Below, one piece after another: positions 16,444 to 25,549 of a DNA stretch of 64,000 nt. The notes below the pieces were generated by a model. That model had not been told where the DNA came from. It did no database searches and worked only from the letters and a program-made list of their open reading frames with translations. Source of the stretch: JACDAE01 sp963717195 (GTDB lineage: Bacteria; Chloroflexota; Ktedonobacteria; Ktedonobacterales; Ktedonobacteraceae). Location of the stretch: the NCBI GenBank assembly GCA_963717195.1, contig CAVQVR010000007.1, positions 1 through 64,000 on the forward strand, given 5' to 3'. The number at the start of each line of letters is the position of its first letter. Position 1 is the stretch's first letter. A program made the position numbers and the translations under genes.

Positions 16444-17961
16444 CTACGATATCGGGCCGAGTAGCAATTCATAGAGTTTGCGTTGCCTCTCCATGGCTTG
16501 TCGGTAGCGTTTGCCTCGCTCATCATCCGGCTGCGTAGGTTCATCCAGGTTGGGGGAGACGTGGGCAATATCGGGAATAACGCCCATGGCTTCGAGGGCC
16601 AGGAGAGCTGCACCACGTGCCGATGCTTCCTGGTCGCGCGAGGGATAGAGCGATGTAGCAAGCGTATCGGCCAGAATGCTTTTCAGCAACGAAGAACCAA
16701 GGAGCGCACCTCCACTGCCAATAACTTTGGGCTTACCATGTTCTACATTGAGCGCTCCACAGATCTGCTCATACACCATAGCCAGTTGATAGGCAAGTGC
16801 CTCCATGCCTGCCCGCAACAATTCGGCAGGAGACGTATGGCGACCAATGCCAGCAATGGTCATGTGTGCCTCGCCGTGCCAGCCAAGGCTACGTTCACCG
16901 GAGATAAAGGGAAGAAGCGTGAGGCCATGCGCATCTGGTTCCATGTCAGCTGCAAGCGGTTCAGCATCTTTAAGGGCGGGCAGTTTAAGAACAGTATCCA
17001 ACCAGGTGAGCATATTGCCGCCTTCGCTGAGTGCTCCACCAAGAACGGCTCGTCTGGCATCAATCAGATAGAGCCAGAGACCGAGTGGCGGCACGACCTG
17101 CTCAGGTGGAATGACAACACGCATGGCACTGGAGGTTCCAATCGTAAGTGACCAGTTATCGATCGAGGCACAGCCAGAACCGATACAGGCCGATGCACCA
17201 TCGCCGATAGCCGGAAACCAGGGGACATTGCTCAACGTGGGCCAGCGTCCGGCATATTCGGCTGTCAGGCCCTTTACGCTATCCTTGAGATCACCCAGCT
17301 CGGGCATCTGTTCCGAGCGCACATTGAGTAGATGGAGCAACTCTTCATCCCACTTGTGTTCGCGCGTAATGAGCAGGCCCGTCCCAGAAGCCATCGACAG
17401 GCTACAGATTGAATGTCCCAGAAACTTTTGATACATATATTCACCAAAAGAAAGCCATTTTGCTGCCCGCTTGAACGTTTCTGGTTGTTGCTGTGCCAGC
17501 CAGAGTAGCTTAGCGGGCCAGTAGCTGGCATGAAAACGAGCGCCAGTGCGGTCATGAATAGCCTTCTCATCGAGTTTTGCACGTAGTTCGGCAACAGCAG
17601 CATATGGGCGCGTATCCTCCCATGTGATGACAGGGGTGAGGGGGTGGCCGGACGCATCGATGCCCAGAAGATTGTGCCAGAACGTATCGATTGCTACCGC
17701 ACCGATCTGTTGAGCTAAAGATCCCGCCAGCTTCAGAGCCTCGTCGATTGTTTCAGCAACGACCGACAGGAGCATATCGGCATCGACGGAGACCTCGCCC
17801 TGATCGGAGGTTGTGAGTTCATAGGTGCGCTGCGATTGGACGTGCGAGACGGTTGCTCCTGTCGCGTCGAAAAGTAGTGCGCGTGTCGATGAAGTTCCAA
17901 CATCAAGCCCCAATACGAATGGAGATTTGTAATTGGTTTCCTGGTCTGTCATGCTCTGCAT
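16444..17961 (-). CDS. FGGY-family carbohydrate kinase, probably gluconokinase
   Basis: FGGY kinases phosphorylate sugars or polyols with ATP. The N-terminal ATPase motif FVLGLDVGTSSTRALLFD, the catalytic WEDTRPY region and the C-terminal IGSGGALLGS are present. The sequence AIDTFWHNLLGID and the 505-residue length are closest to gluconokinase members, but xylulokinase or other FGGY substrates cannot be excluded from sequence alone. GGGAG lies eight bases before the start. No transporter or dehydrogenase of gluconate metabolism is adjacent, so the context does not fix the substrate. Confidence 0.82.
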   Translation of the reverse strand: MQSMTDQETNYKSPFVLGLDVGTSSTRALLFDATGATVSHVQSQRTYELTTSDQGEVSVDADMLLSVVAETIDEALKLAGSLAQQIGAVAIDTFWHNLLGIDASGHPLTPVITWEDTRPYAAVAELRAKLDEKAIHDRTGARFHASYWPAKLLWLAQQQPETFKRAAKWLSFGEYMYQKFLGHSICSLSMASGTGLLITREHKWDEELLHLLNVRSEQMPELGDLKDSVKGLTAEYAGRWPTLSNVPWFPAIGDGASACIGSGCASIDNWSLTIGTSSAMRVVIPPEQVVPPLGLWLYLIDARRAVLGGALSEGGNMLTWLDTVLKLPALKDAEPLAADMEPDAHGLTLLPFISGERSLGWHGEAHMTIAGIGRHTSPAELLRAGMEALAYQLAMVYEQICGALNVEHGKPKVIGSGGALLGSSLLKSILADTLATSLYPSRDQEASARGAALLALEAMGVIPDIAHVSPNLDEPTQPDDERGKRYRQAMERQRKLYELLLGPIS

Positions 17962-18067
17962 TATACATGCTCCCTATACAAAATATTTATGGTAGAGGCC
18001 AGGTTGTGAAACGAGGTCTCCACCAATATTACGATATTTTGGCGGAGAGCGATATGTAATACATACG

Positions 18068-18094
18068 CACAGGTTTGTGAAACCGCGCCTTTAC
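18068..18094. repeat. Degenerate copy of the GTAGGGGC palindromic-repeat end
   Basis: The complement reads GTAAAGGCGCGGTTTC then ACAAACCTGTG. This is a diverged version of the GTAGGGGCGCGATTTATAAG...CCCGTG end found elsewhere in the window. It lies between the FGGY kinase and ung genes, directly after the ung stop codon. Confidence 0.45.
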
Positions 18095-18105
18095 AATTGT
18101 TGATG

Positions 18106-18783
18106 TTACAGATCGGGTAGTTGCCATTCGATTTCGGGTTTGCCCGCCTCGCGTAATGCATTATTAATGGCAGAGAATGGTTTGCTGCCGAAAAAGCCAT
18201 TGTTGGCAGAGAGCGGCGATGGGTGAGCGGACTGCACAATTTTGTGGCGCGTGGTATCGATCAGGTCACGTTTCTTTTGTGCATAGCCACCCCAGAGCAC
18301 AAAGACGACGGGCTCTTCTTTCGCGTTGACCGTGCGAATAATGGCATCGGTAAATGTCTCCCAGCCATGGTTTTTGTGCGAGTTGGCAGAATGTGCCCGG
18401 ACGGTCAGCACGGCATTGAGCATCAATACACCCTGTTGTGCCCATGGGACAAGATAGCCGTTATTGGGAATGCGGAAACCAACATCATTGCGTAACTCTT
18501 TAAAGATATTGACCAACGAGGGAGGCGGCTTGATCCCCGGACGTACGGAGAAGCAGAGTCCATGCGCCTGATTATTGTCGTGATAGGGATCCTGGCCCAG
18601 CAGGAGGACATTTGCATCTTCATAGGGTGTCAGGTTCAGGGACGAGAAAACGTCCTGTTCGGGTGGGAAGACGGTATAGTTCTGGCGTTCCTCGTCCACG
18701 AATTGTTGTAGTTTCTGAAAATAGGGCTTCTCAAATTCTTCGGCGAGTAACGCATGCCAGCTTGCGGGGATGTTTATCTGCAT
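18106..18783 (-). CDS. ung: Uracil-DNA glycosylase, family 1
   Basis: Ung removes uracil from DNA to start base excision repair. The water-activating motif LLGQDPYHDNNQAHGLCFSV and the DNA-intercalation loop QSAHPSPLSA are both intact, as are FVLWGGYAQKK and NAVLTVRAHSANSH. The length of 225 residues is standard. AAGGAG stands four to five bases before the ATG. It is a single gene with no operon partner. Confidence 0.96.
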   Translation of the reverse strand: MQINIPASWHALLAEEFEKPYFQKLQQFVDEERQNYTVFPPEQDVFSSLNLTPYEDANVLLLGQDPYHDNNQAHGLCFSVRPGIKPPPSLVNIFKELRNDVGFRIPNNGYLVPWAQQGVLMLNAVLTVRAHSANSHKNHGWETFTDAIIRTVNAKEEPVVFVLWGGYAQKKRDLIDTTRHKIVQSAHPSPLSANNGFFGSKPFSAINNALREAGKPEIEWQLPDL

Positions 18784-19124
18784 AAATCTCCTTTAAATGA
18801 TCTTTTATTTCAATAAATCTGGTCAATGGTATCACAGAGGGAGTTCCTCTACAATATATTTCTTTCATAGTGAGAATAAAGCGGTTAGTTTTTTTAATTC
18901 TGGCGCAAATTATCATCTTTTACTCTGTCTTTCACACCGGATTTTTCGTGTTATTGTTCTCTTGCCAATGCTGCCGTTGTACCTTCTCGCCCATTTCAAG
19001 CGTGATAGAATGGAACATATTTTAATTCTTGCCCGAGACCATTCGGGCGAGATGGCATCATCTATTCCCAGAAGACGGCATCTCGCATAGGATGCCATTA
19101 TGCTACAAGCGGAGGGCTATGCAT

Positions 19125-19808
19125 ATGATAGAAGAAAGCGCAGATACAGCCGAAAGCACAAATCACCTTATTCGCGTCGGTGCTGGAGCCGTCACACTAG
19201 ACGGCATACTCAATATTCCAGCCGACGCGCATGGATTGGTGATTCTACCACGAGGCTTCGAGAGCGCTGAATTTCATTCTTGCCTGACAACTATTGCGCT
19301 GAACTTAAATCGGCAGGAACTGGCAAGCTTACAGGTAGAGATGTTTACGTCTGAAGAGAAAGAATTAGAGCAACTGACAGGCTACTTTGGGCAGAATACC
19401 TATATTATGCAGCAGCGTTTCATTGGCATGGCAGACTGGCTGCTGGAGTATAAAGAGACCAGGAACTTCTCTATTGGCTACTTCGGCACTGGTCCCACAG
19501 GTGCAGCCGCATTGATCGCTGCAGCCGAGCGACCAGACAATGTACGTACTGTTGTCTCAGCAGGTGGCAACGTCGAGCTAGTCCATGCACGTCTCGGAGA
19601 TATCGTAGCTCCAGTACTCCTCATTGCGGCAGAGAATAATACAGAAAACGTGAAAGCAAACCAGGAACTGCTGACAGGATTGAAGGGACAGAAAGAATTT
19701 GAGACAGTAGCGGGTGTAAAAGAGCTCTTCAATGAGCAAAGTAGCATCGATGAAGTGATACGCCTGGCGGGTGCCTGGTTTGCACGCTGGCTGGTTACTA
19801 TTGTGTAG
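19125..19808 (+). CDS. Alpha/beta hydrolase-fold protein lacking the catalytic triad
   Basis: The sequence follows the dienelactone-hydrolase-like family along its whole 227 residues (GILNIPADAHGLVILPRG, GMADWLLEY, AALIAAAERPDNVRTVVS). The nucleophile elbow, normally GASTGAAAA, reads GTGPTGAAA with Pro124 in place of Ser. The acid position, normally GG.D, reads ENN with Asn172. The His position, normally GATHLFEE, reads GVKELFNE with Glu200. The oxyanion HGSGSS is replaced by RGFESA. All three triad residues are therefore lost, which suggests a binding or regulatory protein. GGAGGG eight bases before ATG 19125 decides the start. The preceding gap 18784-19124 holds no gene. Confidence 0.75.
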   Translation: MIEESADTAESTNHLIRVGAGAVTLDGILNIPADAHGLVILPRGFESAEFHSCLTTIALNLNRQELASLQVEMFTSEEKELEQLTGYFGQNTYIMQQRFIGMADWLLEYKETRNFSIGYFGTGPTGAAALIAAAERPDNVRTVVSAGGNVELVHARLGDIVAPVLLIAAENNTENVKANQELLTGLKGQKEFETVAGVKELFNEQSSIDEVIRLAGAWFARWLVTIV

Positions 19809-19828
19809 ATTCAGGGTGGTATTCCCAT

Positions 19829-21754
19829 TTAAGGAGTCAGAACCGGTGTCACTTGAGAATCTTGCTGTTCAGATTGCTCACTTAACACCGTCGAGAACAC
19901 CTGAACTACCATTGGATCAAACTGTGTGCCTGCACAACGCCAGAGTTCCCTTAGGGCCTCCTCTGGAGTACGACTGGTTTGATAGGGACTCTCGCTCACC
20001 ATGGCATCATAGGCTTCGGCCACTGCAATGATGCGTGCCGCCAGAGGGATATCCTCCTGCGCCAATTGATGGGGGTAGCCAGTGCCATCCCAATGCTCAT
20101 GATGATGGTGGACCGCAGGTATCAAGTCGTGCAGGAAAGGACTGGCTTCCAGAATCAGCGCACCCAGTTCTGAATGTTCCTTAAGCAAGGCATGCTCATG
20201 GACGGAGAGACGACCGCTTTTCTGCAAGAGCATATCCGGAATCGCGATTTTGCCGATATCGTGCAATAAAGCGGCCATACCAATGCGAGAGACCTGGAAT
20301 TGCTCTAACCCCATGGCCTGGGCAATGGATGTGGCCAGATCACTTACCGCATAAGCATGCTGGCTCATTTCGTGATCGCGCCGTTCCAGCAACGTCATGA
20401 GCGAGGAGATGATCTTTACAGTATAGTTCTCGCGGATGCGCTCGGGCGTCGTTCCATCGCGATCCTGTGCCGTGCTTTGCTCTTCTTTCTGTAAAAGGGC
20501 CATTAGCTCCACGTCCACACTCATTCGTACTGCTTCTGGTGCAGTGCGTACCTGGTTGCGCCCCAGGCGCTTGGCCATGTACATCGCCTGGTCCGCTTGC
20601 TGCAACAACTCCTGCTCTGCATGCCCATCGTTTGGATAGGTTGCTACTCCAATGCTCACCGTTACATTGAGACCCCCTTCTAGTTCTGTAAGGGCTATCG
20701 GTTCGTTGGCAATGATTGCACGAATACGTTCAGCAATAGCTCGGGCTCCGTGGGCGTCCGTTTCGGGCAACAAAAGGACAAATTCTTCCCCTCCGAAACG
20801 CCCCAGGGCATCTCCGTTGCGCAAGATACTGCCTGCTCGCTCACCGATCTGTTGCAGAACTATATCACCGGCACTATGCCCATAAGTATCATTGACATGT
20901 TTGAAGTGGTCGGCATCGAAGAAGAGTACTGATAACGGATGGTTATAGCGATGGGCACGGTCCAACTCCTTTTCCAATTGCACTACTATAGCATGATGGT
21001 TGGGTAGGTTCGTCAGCCCATCGGTTAAAGCTTGCTTCTGAATTGTGCTATGGGCGCTCGCCAGTTGAGTATGAGCAGTTTCTAAGGCTGTATACGCGTC
21101 GGTAAGTAAGAGGTTATCTTGTTCCAACTTGCCAGCACTATCAGCCTGTATGACTGCTATTTTGCATGTTATTGCATAGAAGGCACCAATTCCCGCACTG
21201 ACATAAATCGAAATACAGAGAGAGGTCAGCATATTTTGAAGTTCCTGGGGAGGTGCCAGGTGAATGAACTGGTCGTGGCGAACGACGAGAAAGTACCAGA
21301 ACAACAAGATGTTTTCACTTACAGCCAGGCAGAAGATCATCCAGGCAGGCAAAAATATAGCGGCCCCCGTTTGTATTAAAATAACTGGGGAGAAGGCCCA
21401 CAACATAGAAAGTGGATCTGCCAGGGATAGCGTGTGCACCGTTAAAAATGTGAGAAGGCTCTCACTGGCAAAAAACAGTAGGCAGGCAATTTCCATATGA
21501 CCGCGTCGATTAAGCCAGAGTACAAATAGCTGGCTGATTATCTCTCCAAAGCAAAAAAGCATGAGCGGAATATGCTTCTCAAAGGCATAGGTCACTGCTA
21601 TTATCAGAGTTATGAGCGTAGCAAAAAATAATGTGATACTTTGAACACGTCTTTTGCGCATGTTTTCTCTGGCAGCAACCGTAGTCAGGGGTTTATGGGC
21701 TGGCACCATGGTAATAAACCACCAGGAGATCCACGTTTGAAAAAAATGTTTCAT
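19829..21754 (-). CDS. Membrane GGDEF and HD-GYP protein (cyclic di-GMP turnover)
   Basis: About six membrane segments fill residues 30-220. A GGDEF domain follows with the active-site motif FGGEEFVLLLPETD, and then an HD-GYP domain with HDIGKIAIPD and HHHEHWDGTGYP. The intact motifs predict that it can both make cyclic di-GMP and hydrolyse it; which activity dominates is not predictable. The N-terminal sensor half resembles the protein at 6635-7714. AGAGG seven bases upstream selects ATG 21754 (641 residues). It converges with the pseudo-hydrolase gene with a 20-base gap. Confidence 0.9.
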   Translation of the reverse strand: MKHFFQTWISWWFITMVPAHKPLTTVAARENMRKRRVQSITLFFATLITLIIAVTYAFEKHIPLMLFCFGEIISQLFVLWLNRRGHMEIACLLFFASESLLTFLTVHTLSLADPLSMLWAFSPVILIQTGAAIFLPAWMIFCLAVSENILLFWYFLVVRHDQFIHLAPPQELQNMLTSLCISIYVSAGIGAFYAITCKIAVIQADSAGKLEQDNLLLTDAYTALETAHTQLASAHSTIQKQALTDGLTNLPNHHAIVVQLEKELDRAHRYNHPLSVLFFDADHFKHVNDTYGHSAGDIVLQQIGERAGSILRNGDALGRFGGEEFVLLLPETDAHGARAIAERIRAIIANEPIALTELEGGLNVTVSIGVATYPNDGHAEQELLQQADQAMYMAKRLGRNQVRTAPEAVRMSVDVELMALLQKEEQSTAQDRDGTTPERIRENYTVKIISSLMTLLERRDHEMSQHAYAVSDLATSIAQAMGLEQFQVSRIGMAALLHDIGKIAIPDMLLQKSGRLSVHEHALLKEHSELGALILEASPFLHDLIPAVHHHHEHWDGTGYPHQLAQEDIPLAARIIAVAEAYDAMVSESPYQTSRTPEEALRELWRCAGTQFDPMVVQVFSTVLSEQSEQQDSQVTPVLTP

Positions 21755-21847
21755 TGCCTGCCTCTGAAAAATTAGCAATTATACTTCTACCTGATAATTG
21801 CTATCGACAAGACAATGATATTCTTGAATCTGTGAGAGAACGAAGCA

Positions 21848-22021
21848 CACGGGTTTGTAAACGCATGCGTTGATACTAAATCCTTTTGTACGGGGATGTA
21901 GGGGCCGCATTTATGCCGCCCAGGTGCGTCCAGTGCATTGGACAGACCACCCGCACCTGGGCGGCATAAATGCGGCCCCTACAAATGTGCTGTTTGTAGG
22001 GGCGCCGTTTACAAGCCCGTG
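21848..22021. repeat. Nested palindromic repeat with perfect 31-bp arms
   Basis: The 315-base gap 21755-22069 is dominated by this element. The inner arms 21898-21928 and 21952-21982 are perfect complements (GTAGGGGCCGCATTTATG... ) with a 23-base loop. An outer pair, CACGGGTTTGTAAACG at 21848-21863 and CGTTTACAAGCCCGTG at 22006-22021, encloses it (15 of 16 pair). The loop is 19 of 23 identical, in opposite orientation, to the loop of the element at 29486-29588. The RNA from either strand would fold into a very stable hairpin. It could act as a terminator for the two minus-strand neighbours. Confidence 0.85.
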
Positions 22022-22069
22022 TGGATGGACCGTCGTGTAGCAGTTCAAATGGCCAGCAACAGAATAATA

Positions 22070-23023
22070 TTACGGGTGTGTGCGCAGGAACTTATCGATC
22101 TGCTCTATTCCAGGCTCGTCGATGCGGAACTCGGCGGCTCCGATTAACGCTTCGATCTGGTGCAGATGACGTGCACCAACGATAGCACCAGTTACAGCGG
22201 GATTACGCAGAACCCAGGCCACTGCTACCTCGCCAGTCGTGCGATTGTAGGGATAGCCGATATCAGCCAGCAGATTTGCCAGTTCCAGGTTACGAGACAG
22301 GCGCGGCTCGGTGAATTCAGATGCTTTTTTACGCCAGTCATCCTCCGGGAAATTCTGGACGCGTTCTTTCGTCATTGCGCCCGTGAGCAGGCCCGAGGCC
22401 ATGGGCGAATAGGCGATCACACCAATATTGTGCTCCTGGCAGAATGGCAAAATCTCCCTTTCCACATCTGGTCGCAGCAGCGAGTATGGCGGTTGAAGTG
22501 AGTCGATGGGCGCAATCTTCTGGGCACGACGCATCTGTTCGACGTTAAAGTTGGAGACGCCGATAGCGCGTACTTTGCCTTCCTGTTTCAATTGTGCCAT
22601 TGTGCTCCATCCCTCTTCAATATCAGCAGCGGGATTGGGCCAGTGCATCTGGTACAGGTCGATCACGTCGATGCCGAGGCGCTTCAAGCTTGCTTCTGCC
22701 TCGCCACGGATCGAAGCAGCCTTCAAGTTATTAGTAACGTTGCCTTTCTCATCCCACCTGAGTGAGCATTTTGTAAAGATATAGGGTTTCTCGCGCCCCT
22801 TAATCGCCTTGCCTACGACCTCTTCTGAGTGCCCCATCCCATAAATGGCGGCGGTATCGATCCAGTTAATGCCCAGCTCAAGAGCGCGTTTGATTGTTGC
22901 AATCAATTCCTGATCATCCTGGGAGCCCCAGCCGTTGGCCCAGCCACCGCCCCCGATAGCCCAGGTACCCAGGCCGAGTGGAGTAATATGTAAATCGGAG
23001 TTACCAAGTTGTCGTGTCTGCAT
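22070..23023 (-). CDS. Aldo/keto reductase
   Basis: This is an NADPH-dependent oxidoreductase with a TIM-barrel fold. The catalytic tetrad is visible: Asp and Tyr in WIDTAAIYGMGHSEE, Lys in IFTKCSLRWD and His in YQMHWPNP. The family segments VRAIGVSNFNVEQM and VIAYSPMASGLL are also present. The sequence is close to the YajO/Tas-like aldo/keto reductases; the physiological carbonyl substrate is unknown. The frame is open to 23107, but MQTRQLGNSDLHITPLGLG at 23023 is the family start and is preceded by AGGAG. Its length is 317 residues. Confidence 0.9.
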   Translation of the reverse strand: MQTRQLGNSDLHITPLGLGTWAIGGGGWANGWGSQDDQELIATIKRALELGINWIDTAAIYGMGHSEEVVGKAIKGREKPYIFTKCSLRWDEKGNVTNNLKAASIRGEAEASLKRLGIDVIDLYQMHWPNPAADIEEGWSTMAQLKQEGKVRAIGVSNFNVEQMRRAQKIAPIDSLQPPYSLLRPDVEREILPFCQEHNIGVIAYSPMASGLLTGAMTKERVQNFPEDDWRKKASEFTEPRLSRNLELANLLADIGYPYNRTTGEVAVAWVLRNPAVTGAIVGARHLHQIEALIGAAEFRIDEPGIEQIDKFLRTHP

Positions 23024-23216
23024 TATGTATATTGTCTCCTTCGTTTGTTCGCTACTACTCTGTCGAGATTGATCAGGCATCGATATGGACGTGATTGATA
23101 AGTTCATATCAATGCCTAGTCAGTCCTGACGAGTATATTACCTTGTTATGCAGTCGTTTGTTATTACACGATTCACTCTATTGTTCCGTTCCATGGCCAA
23201 CGGTCATGCTTGCACT

Positions 23217-23867
23217 TTACCATTTATCCCAATGCAACACCGTATCCAATGGCTCCCGTGCCGCCGGGCTGAAATCCGTTCCCAGCGTATACGCCACCGG
23301 AATCAGCGCCGCCTGCGTGACCTTCTCATAGGGAATCCCCAATATTTCGGCAGCTTCCTTCTCGTACGGGAGATGAAGCGTTGTCCACGCCGTTCCCAAT
23401 CCACGAGCACGAGCGGCTAACATAAAGCTCCAGGTGGCAGGCAGAATCGAACCCCAGGTACCCGCTTGCTGATTGGCTGGTAGGCCATCGAGACGCCCGG
23501 TGATGCAGGGAATAAGATGCACCGGTACCTCATGCAGGTGTTCGGCAAGATAATCAGCCGAGTTGGTAATCCGTTCCTGGATGGTTGCACGCGGCGAATT
23601 CGTTCTCTGACTGCTGGCAGCTGCCCGCTTAGCACGGTAGGGAGTGAAGGATTTCCGGTATAATTCTGCCAGTGCCAGCCGCTTGTCTGCAGCGGTAACA
23701 ACGACGAAATGCCATTGCTGGCTATTGCTGCCTGATGGTGCCTGCAATGCAATCTCCAGACACTCGCAAATCACTTCTGGCTCAACAGGTCGGCTAAAGT
23801 CAAGGCGTTTACGGACCGAACGCGTGGTGGTCAAGACCTGGTCTGGGGTAAGGTTAAGTAGTGACAT
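23217..23867 (-). CDS. Nitroreductase family FMN protein
   Basis: The start TTTRSVRKRLDFSRPV and APSGSNSQQWHFVVV are the FMN-binding features of the nitroreductase superfamily. The C-terminal part LGIPYEKVTQAALIPVAYTLG completes the fold. Members reduce nitro groups, quinones or flavins with NAD(P)H; the natural substrate is not inferable. AGGAGA lies five to six bases before ATG 23867, giving 216 residues, and the open frame further upstream is ignored. It is a different subgroup from the nitroreductase at 29615. Confidence 0.87.
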   Translation of the reverse strand: MSLLNLTPDQVLTTTRSVRKRLDFSRPVEPEVICECLEIALQAPSGSNSQQWHFVVVTAADKRLALAELYRKSFTPYRAKRAAASSQRTNSPRATIQERITNSADYLAEHLHEVPVHLIPCITGRLDGLPANQQAGTWGSILPATWSFMLAARARGLGTAWTTLHLPYEKEAAEILGIPYEKVTQAALIPVAYTLGTDFSPAAREPLDTVLHWDKW

Positions 23868-24031
23868 GCTGTCTCTCCTGATTACAAGTTGAAAAGGATG
23901 GTCTCCCCTTAAGGATGGGGCCAAATAACGCACATCTGATGACGTTATGTTAATACTATTGTATCTCATATATGAGTCATCCTGAACGTTTGAAAAGTTC
24001 GGATGACTCATATATAGTTCAGCTTGTGATA

Positions 24032-25231
24032 TTAGAATGCACCAATTCCGTTTGGTGTACCAAGACCTGTCGGGCCATCGTAGCCTTTGCCTGAAGTGCA
24101 GAGGTAGCCGGGCTTGCAGGTGCCGTTGTTGCCGCTTGTGATATCGTTTAAATTCGCTGTGTGACTGTACAGGTAGGACCCATTGATCTTTGCGGCATTT
24201 CCGGCCAGGGCATAGACGCTGGCGATAATGGGGGACGATACGCTTGTGCCACCGAAGACAAACCAGTTGCCATAGCTCTGGTAAGTATCGTAGACCGCAA
24301 CTCCGGTATTAGGATCGGCAATTGCTGAAACATCAGCAACGGTTCTCTTTTTGCATCCGCTATCCGTTTGCCATATTGGCTTGCTGACATACTGGCCACA
24401 TCCGCTGCCAGAACCATTCCAGGTGCTTTCAGTCCACCCACGAGTGTTTCTTGCCGTGCTCAATGAGGTTCCACCAACCGCAATGACGGTATTATATGCG
24501 GCAGGGAGCTGAACACCATAGCTACTATCGCCTGAGCTGGCTGTGATAGTAACGCCAGGATGATTAAAGTAGTGTGCCATGGTGCTTGCATCCTGAGGAT
24601 CTTCGCTTTCACCATAACTATTGCTGACTTCAGTTGCGCCCAGGCGTACCGCTGTGTTGACCGCCTGCCCCAGGTCGTCAAGCGAGGCAGTATCGGCCTC
24701 GACCAGCAGAATATGGCTGTTGGGAGCAATGGCACTGACCATATCCAGATCCAGTGAGATCTCGCTGGCCCAGCCACTGTCGGCCAGAGGATACTGATTG
24801 CTACCACGCTCGTCCACTTTTTTGAAGCAGCCGTTAGCTGTCGTACAGGCAGGAAGTCCAAACGTTGAACGATAGATGGCCAGGTCAGCCGCAGCGTTCG
24901 GGTCGTCGTTAGCATCAACGATAGCAATGGTCTGTCCCCTGCCTGCGGTCGCTGATGGCAGCTTATAGGCACTTTGCAGGTTGCTCGGTGTTAAGCCTGC
25001 CGGGATATTTTTAGTTGCATGTGGCTGGATACCGATTGGCTTCAGGATAATCGCCAGGCAGTGTGCAAAACCTGTTGGAGCCTGCTCACAAGGGTGTACC
25101 TCTGTGTATCCGGCCTTATTATTTGAAGGATACGTGGATGATTGAGATGCAAATGTAGCTGTAGTGTTTGCTATCATAAACAAGAAAATAGCAATAAAAG
25201 GCAACATAAAGGGGCATTTTCTCATATACAT
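24032..25231 (-). CDS. Secreted sedolisin-type (S53) peptidase
   Basis: A signal peptide (residues 1-28, FMLPFIAIFLFMIANTTATF) leads a peptidase of the S53 Ser-Glu-Asp type. The Glu and Asp lie in WASEISLDLDMVSAIAP, the oxyanion Asp in ASSGDSSYG, and the Ser in FGGTSVSSPI. The propeptide is much shorter than in fungal or Xanthomonas sedolisins. Six or more cysteines suggest disulfides in the exported protein. The family works at acid pH, so it probably digests protein outside the cell. AAGGA is next to the first ATG; the second ATG six bases later is also possible. Confidence 0.88.
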   Translation of the reverse strand: MYMRKCPFMLPFIAIFLFMIANTTATFASQSSTYPSNNKAGYTEVHPCEQAPTGFAHCLAIILKPIGIQPHATKNIPAGLTPSNLQSAYKLPSATAGRGQTIAIVDANDDPNAAADLAIYRSTFGLPACTTANGCFKKVDERGSNQYPLADSGWASEISLDLDMVSAIAPNSHILLVEADTASLDDLGQAVNTAVRLGATEVSNSYGESEDPQDASTMAHYFNHPGVTITASSGDSSYGVQLPAAYNTVIAVGGTSLSTARNTRGWTESTWNGSGSGCGQYVSKPIWQTDSGCKKRTVADVSAIADPNTGVAVYDTYQSYGNWFVFGGTSVSSPIIASVYALAGNAAKINGSYLYSHTANLNDITSGNNGTCKPGYLCTSGKGYDGPTGLGTPNGIGAF

Positions 25232-25392
25232 TGTTCCTTATTTGTTTTTATAGAATACGTCATACAGAGGAATATATACTCTCTATAGTGGCAAGAAATT
25301 TCTCTTTTGGAAGAATTATTCTTCTTGCTCTAGCTATGAGTATCGACAATGATTTATGAAAGGATAGGGCAATGCTGTTTTTTCTACAAGAG

Positions 25393-25470
25393 GTGCAGTT
25401 CATTTTGTGGCGCTGATGCACGGGCTTATGCAATCGCGCCCCTACATCAGCGCCACAAAATGAACTGCAC
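25393..25470. repeat. Perfect 26-bp inverted repeat enclosing a GTAGGGGC end sequence
   Basis: The arms 25393-25418 and 25445-25470 are exact complements. The loop, read on the minus strand, is GGGGCGCGATTGCATAAG followed by CCCGTG, which is the shared end sequence of the window's palindromic family. The element lies in the 318-base gap between the divergent sedolisin and rsmE genes. The rest of that gap has nothing I can assign. Confidence 0.85.
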
Positions 25471-25549
25471 CGTTCTACAAAGGTGCTCTTGCCCTCGATG
25501 ATAGACTGGATTCTATATATCAAAGAAACAGAGGATATGGGTCAAGAAG

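Noticed and set aside
16483..17151. 222-residue plus-strand frame opposite the FGGY kinase
   Set aside because: Opposite strand of a gene with clear motifs; no ribosome binding site or family features.
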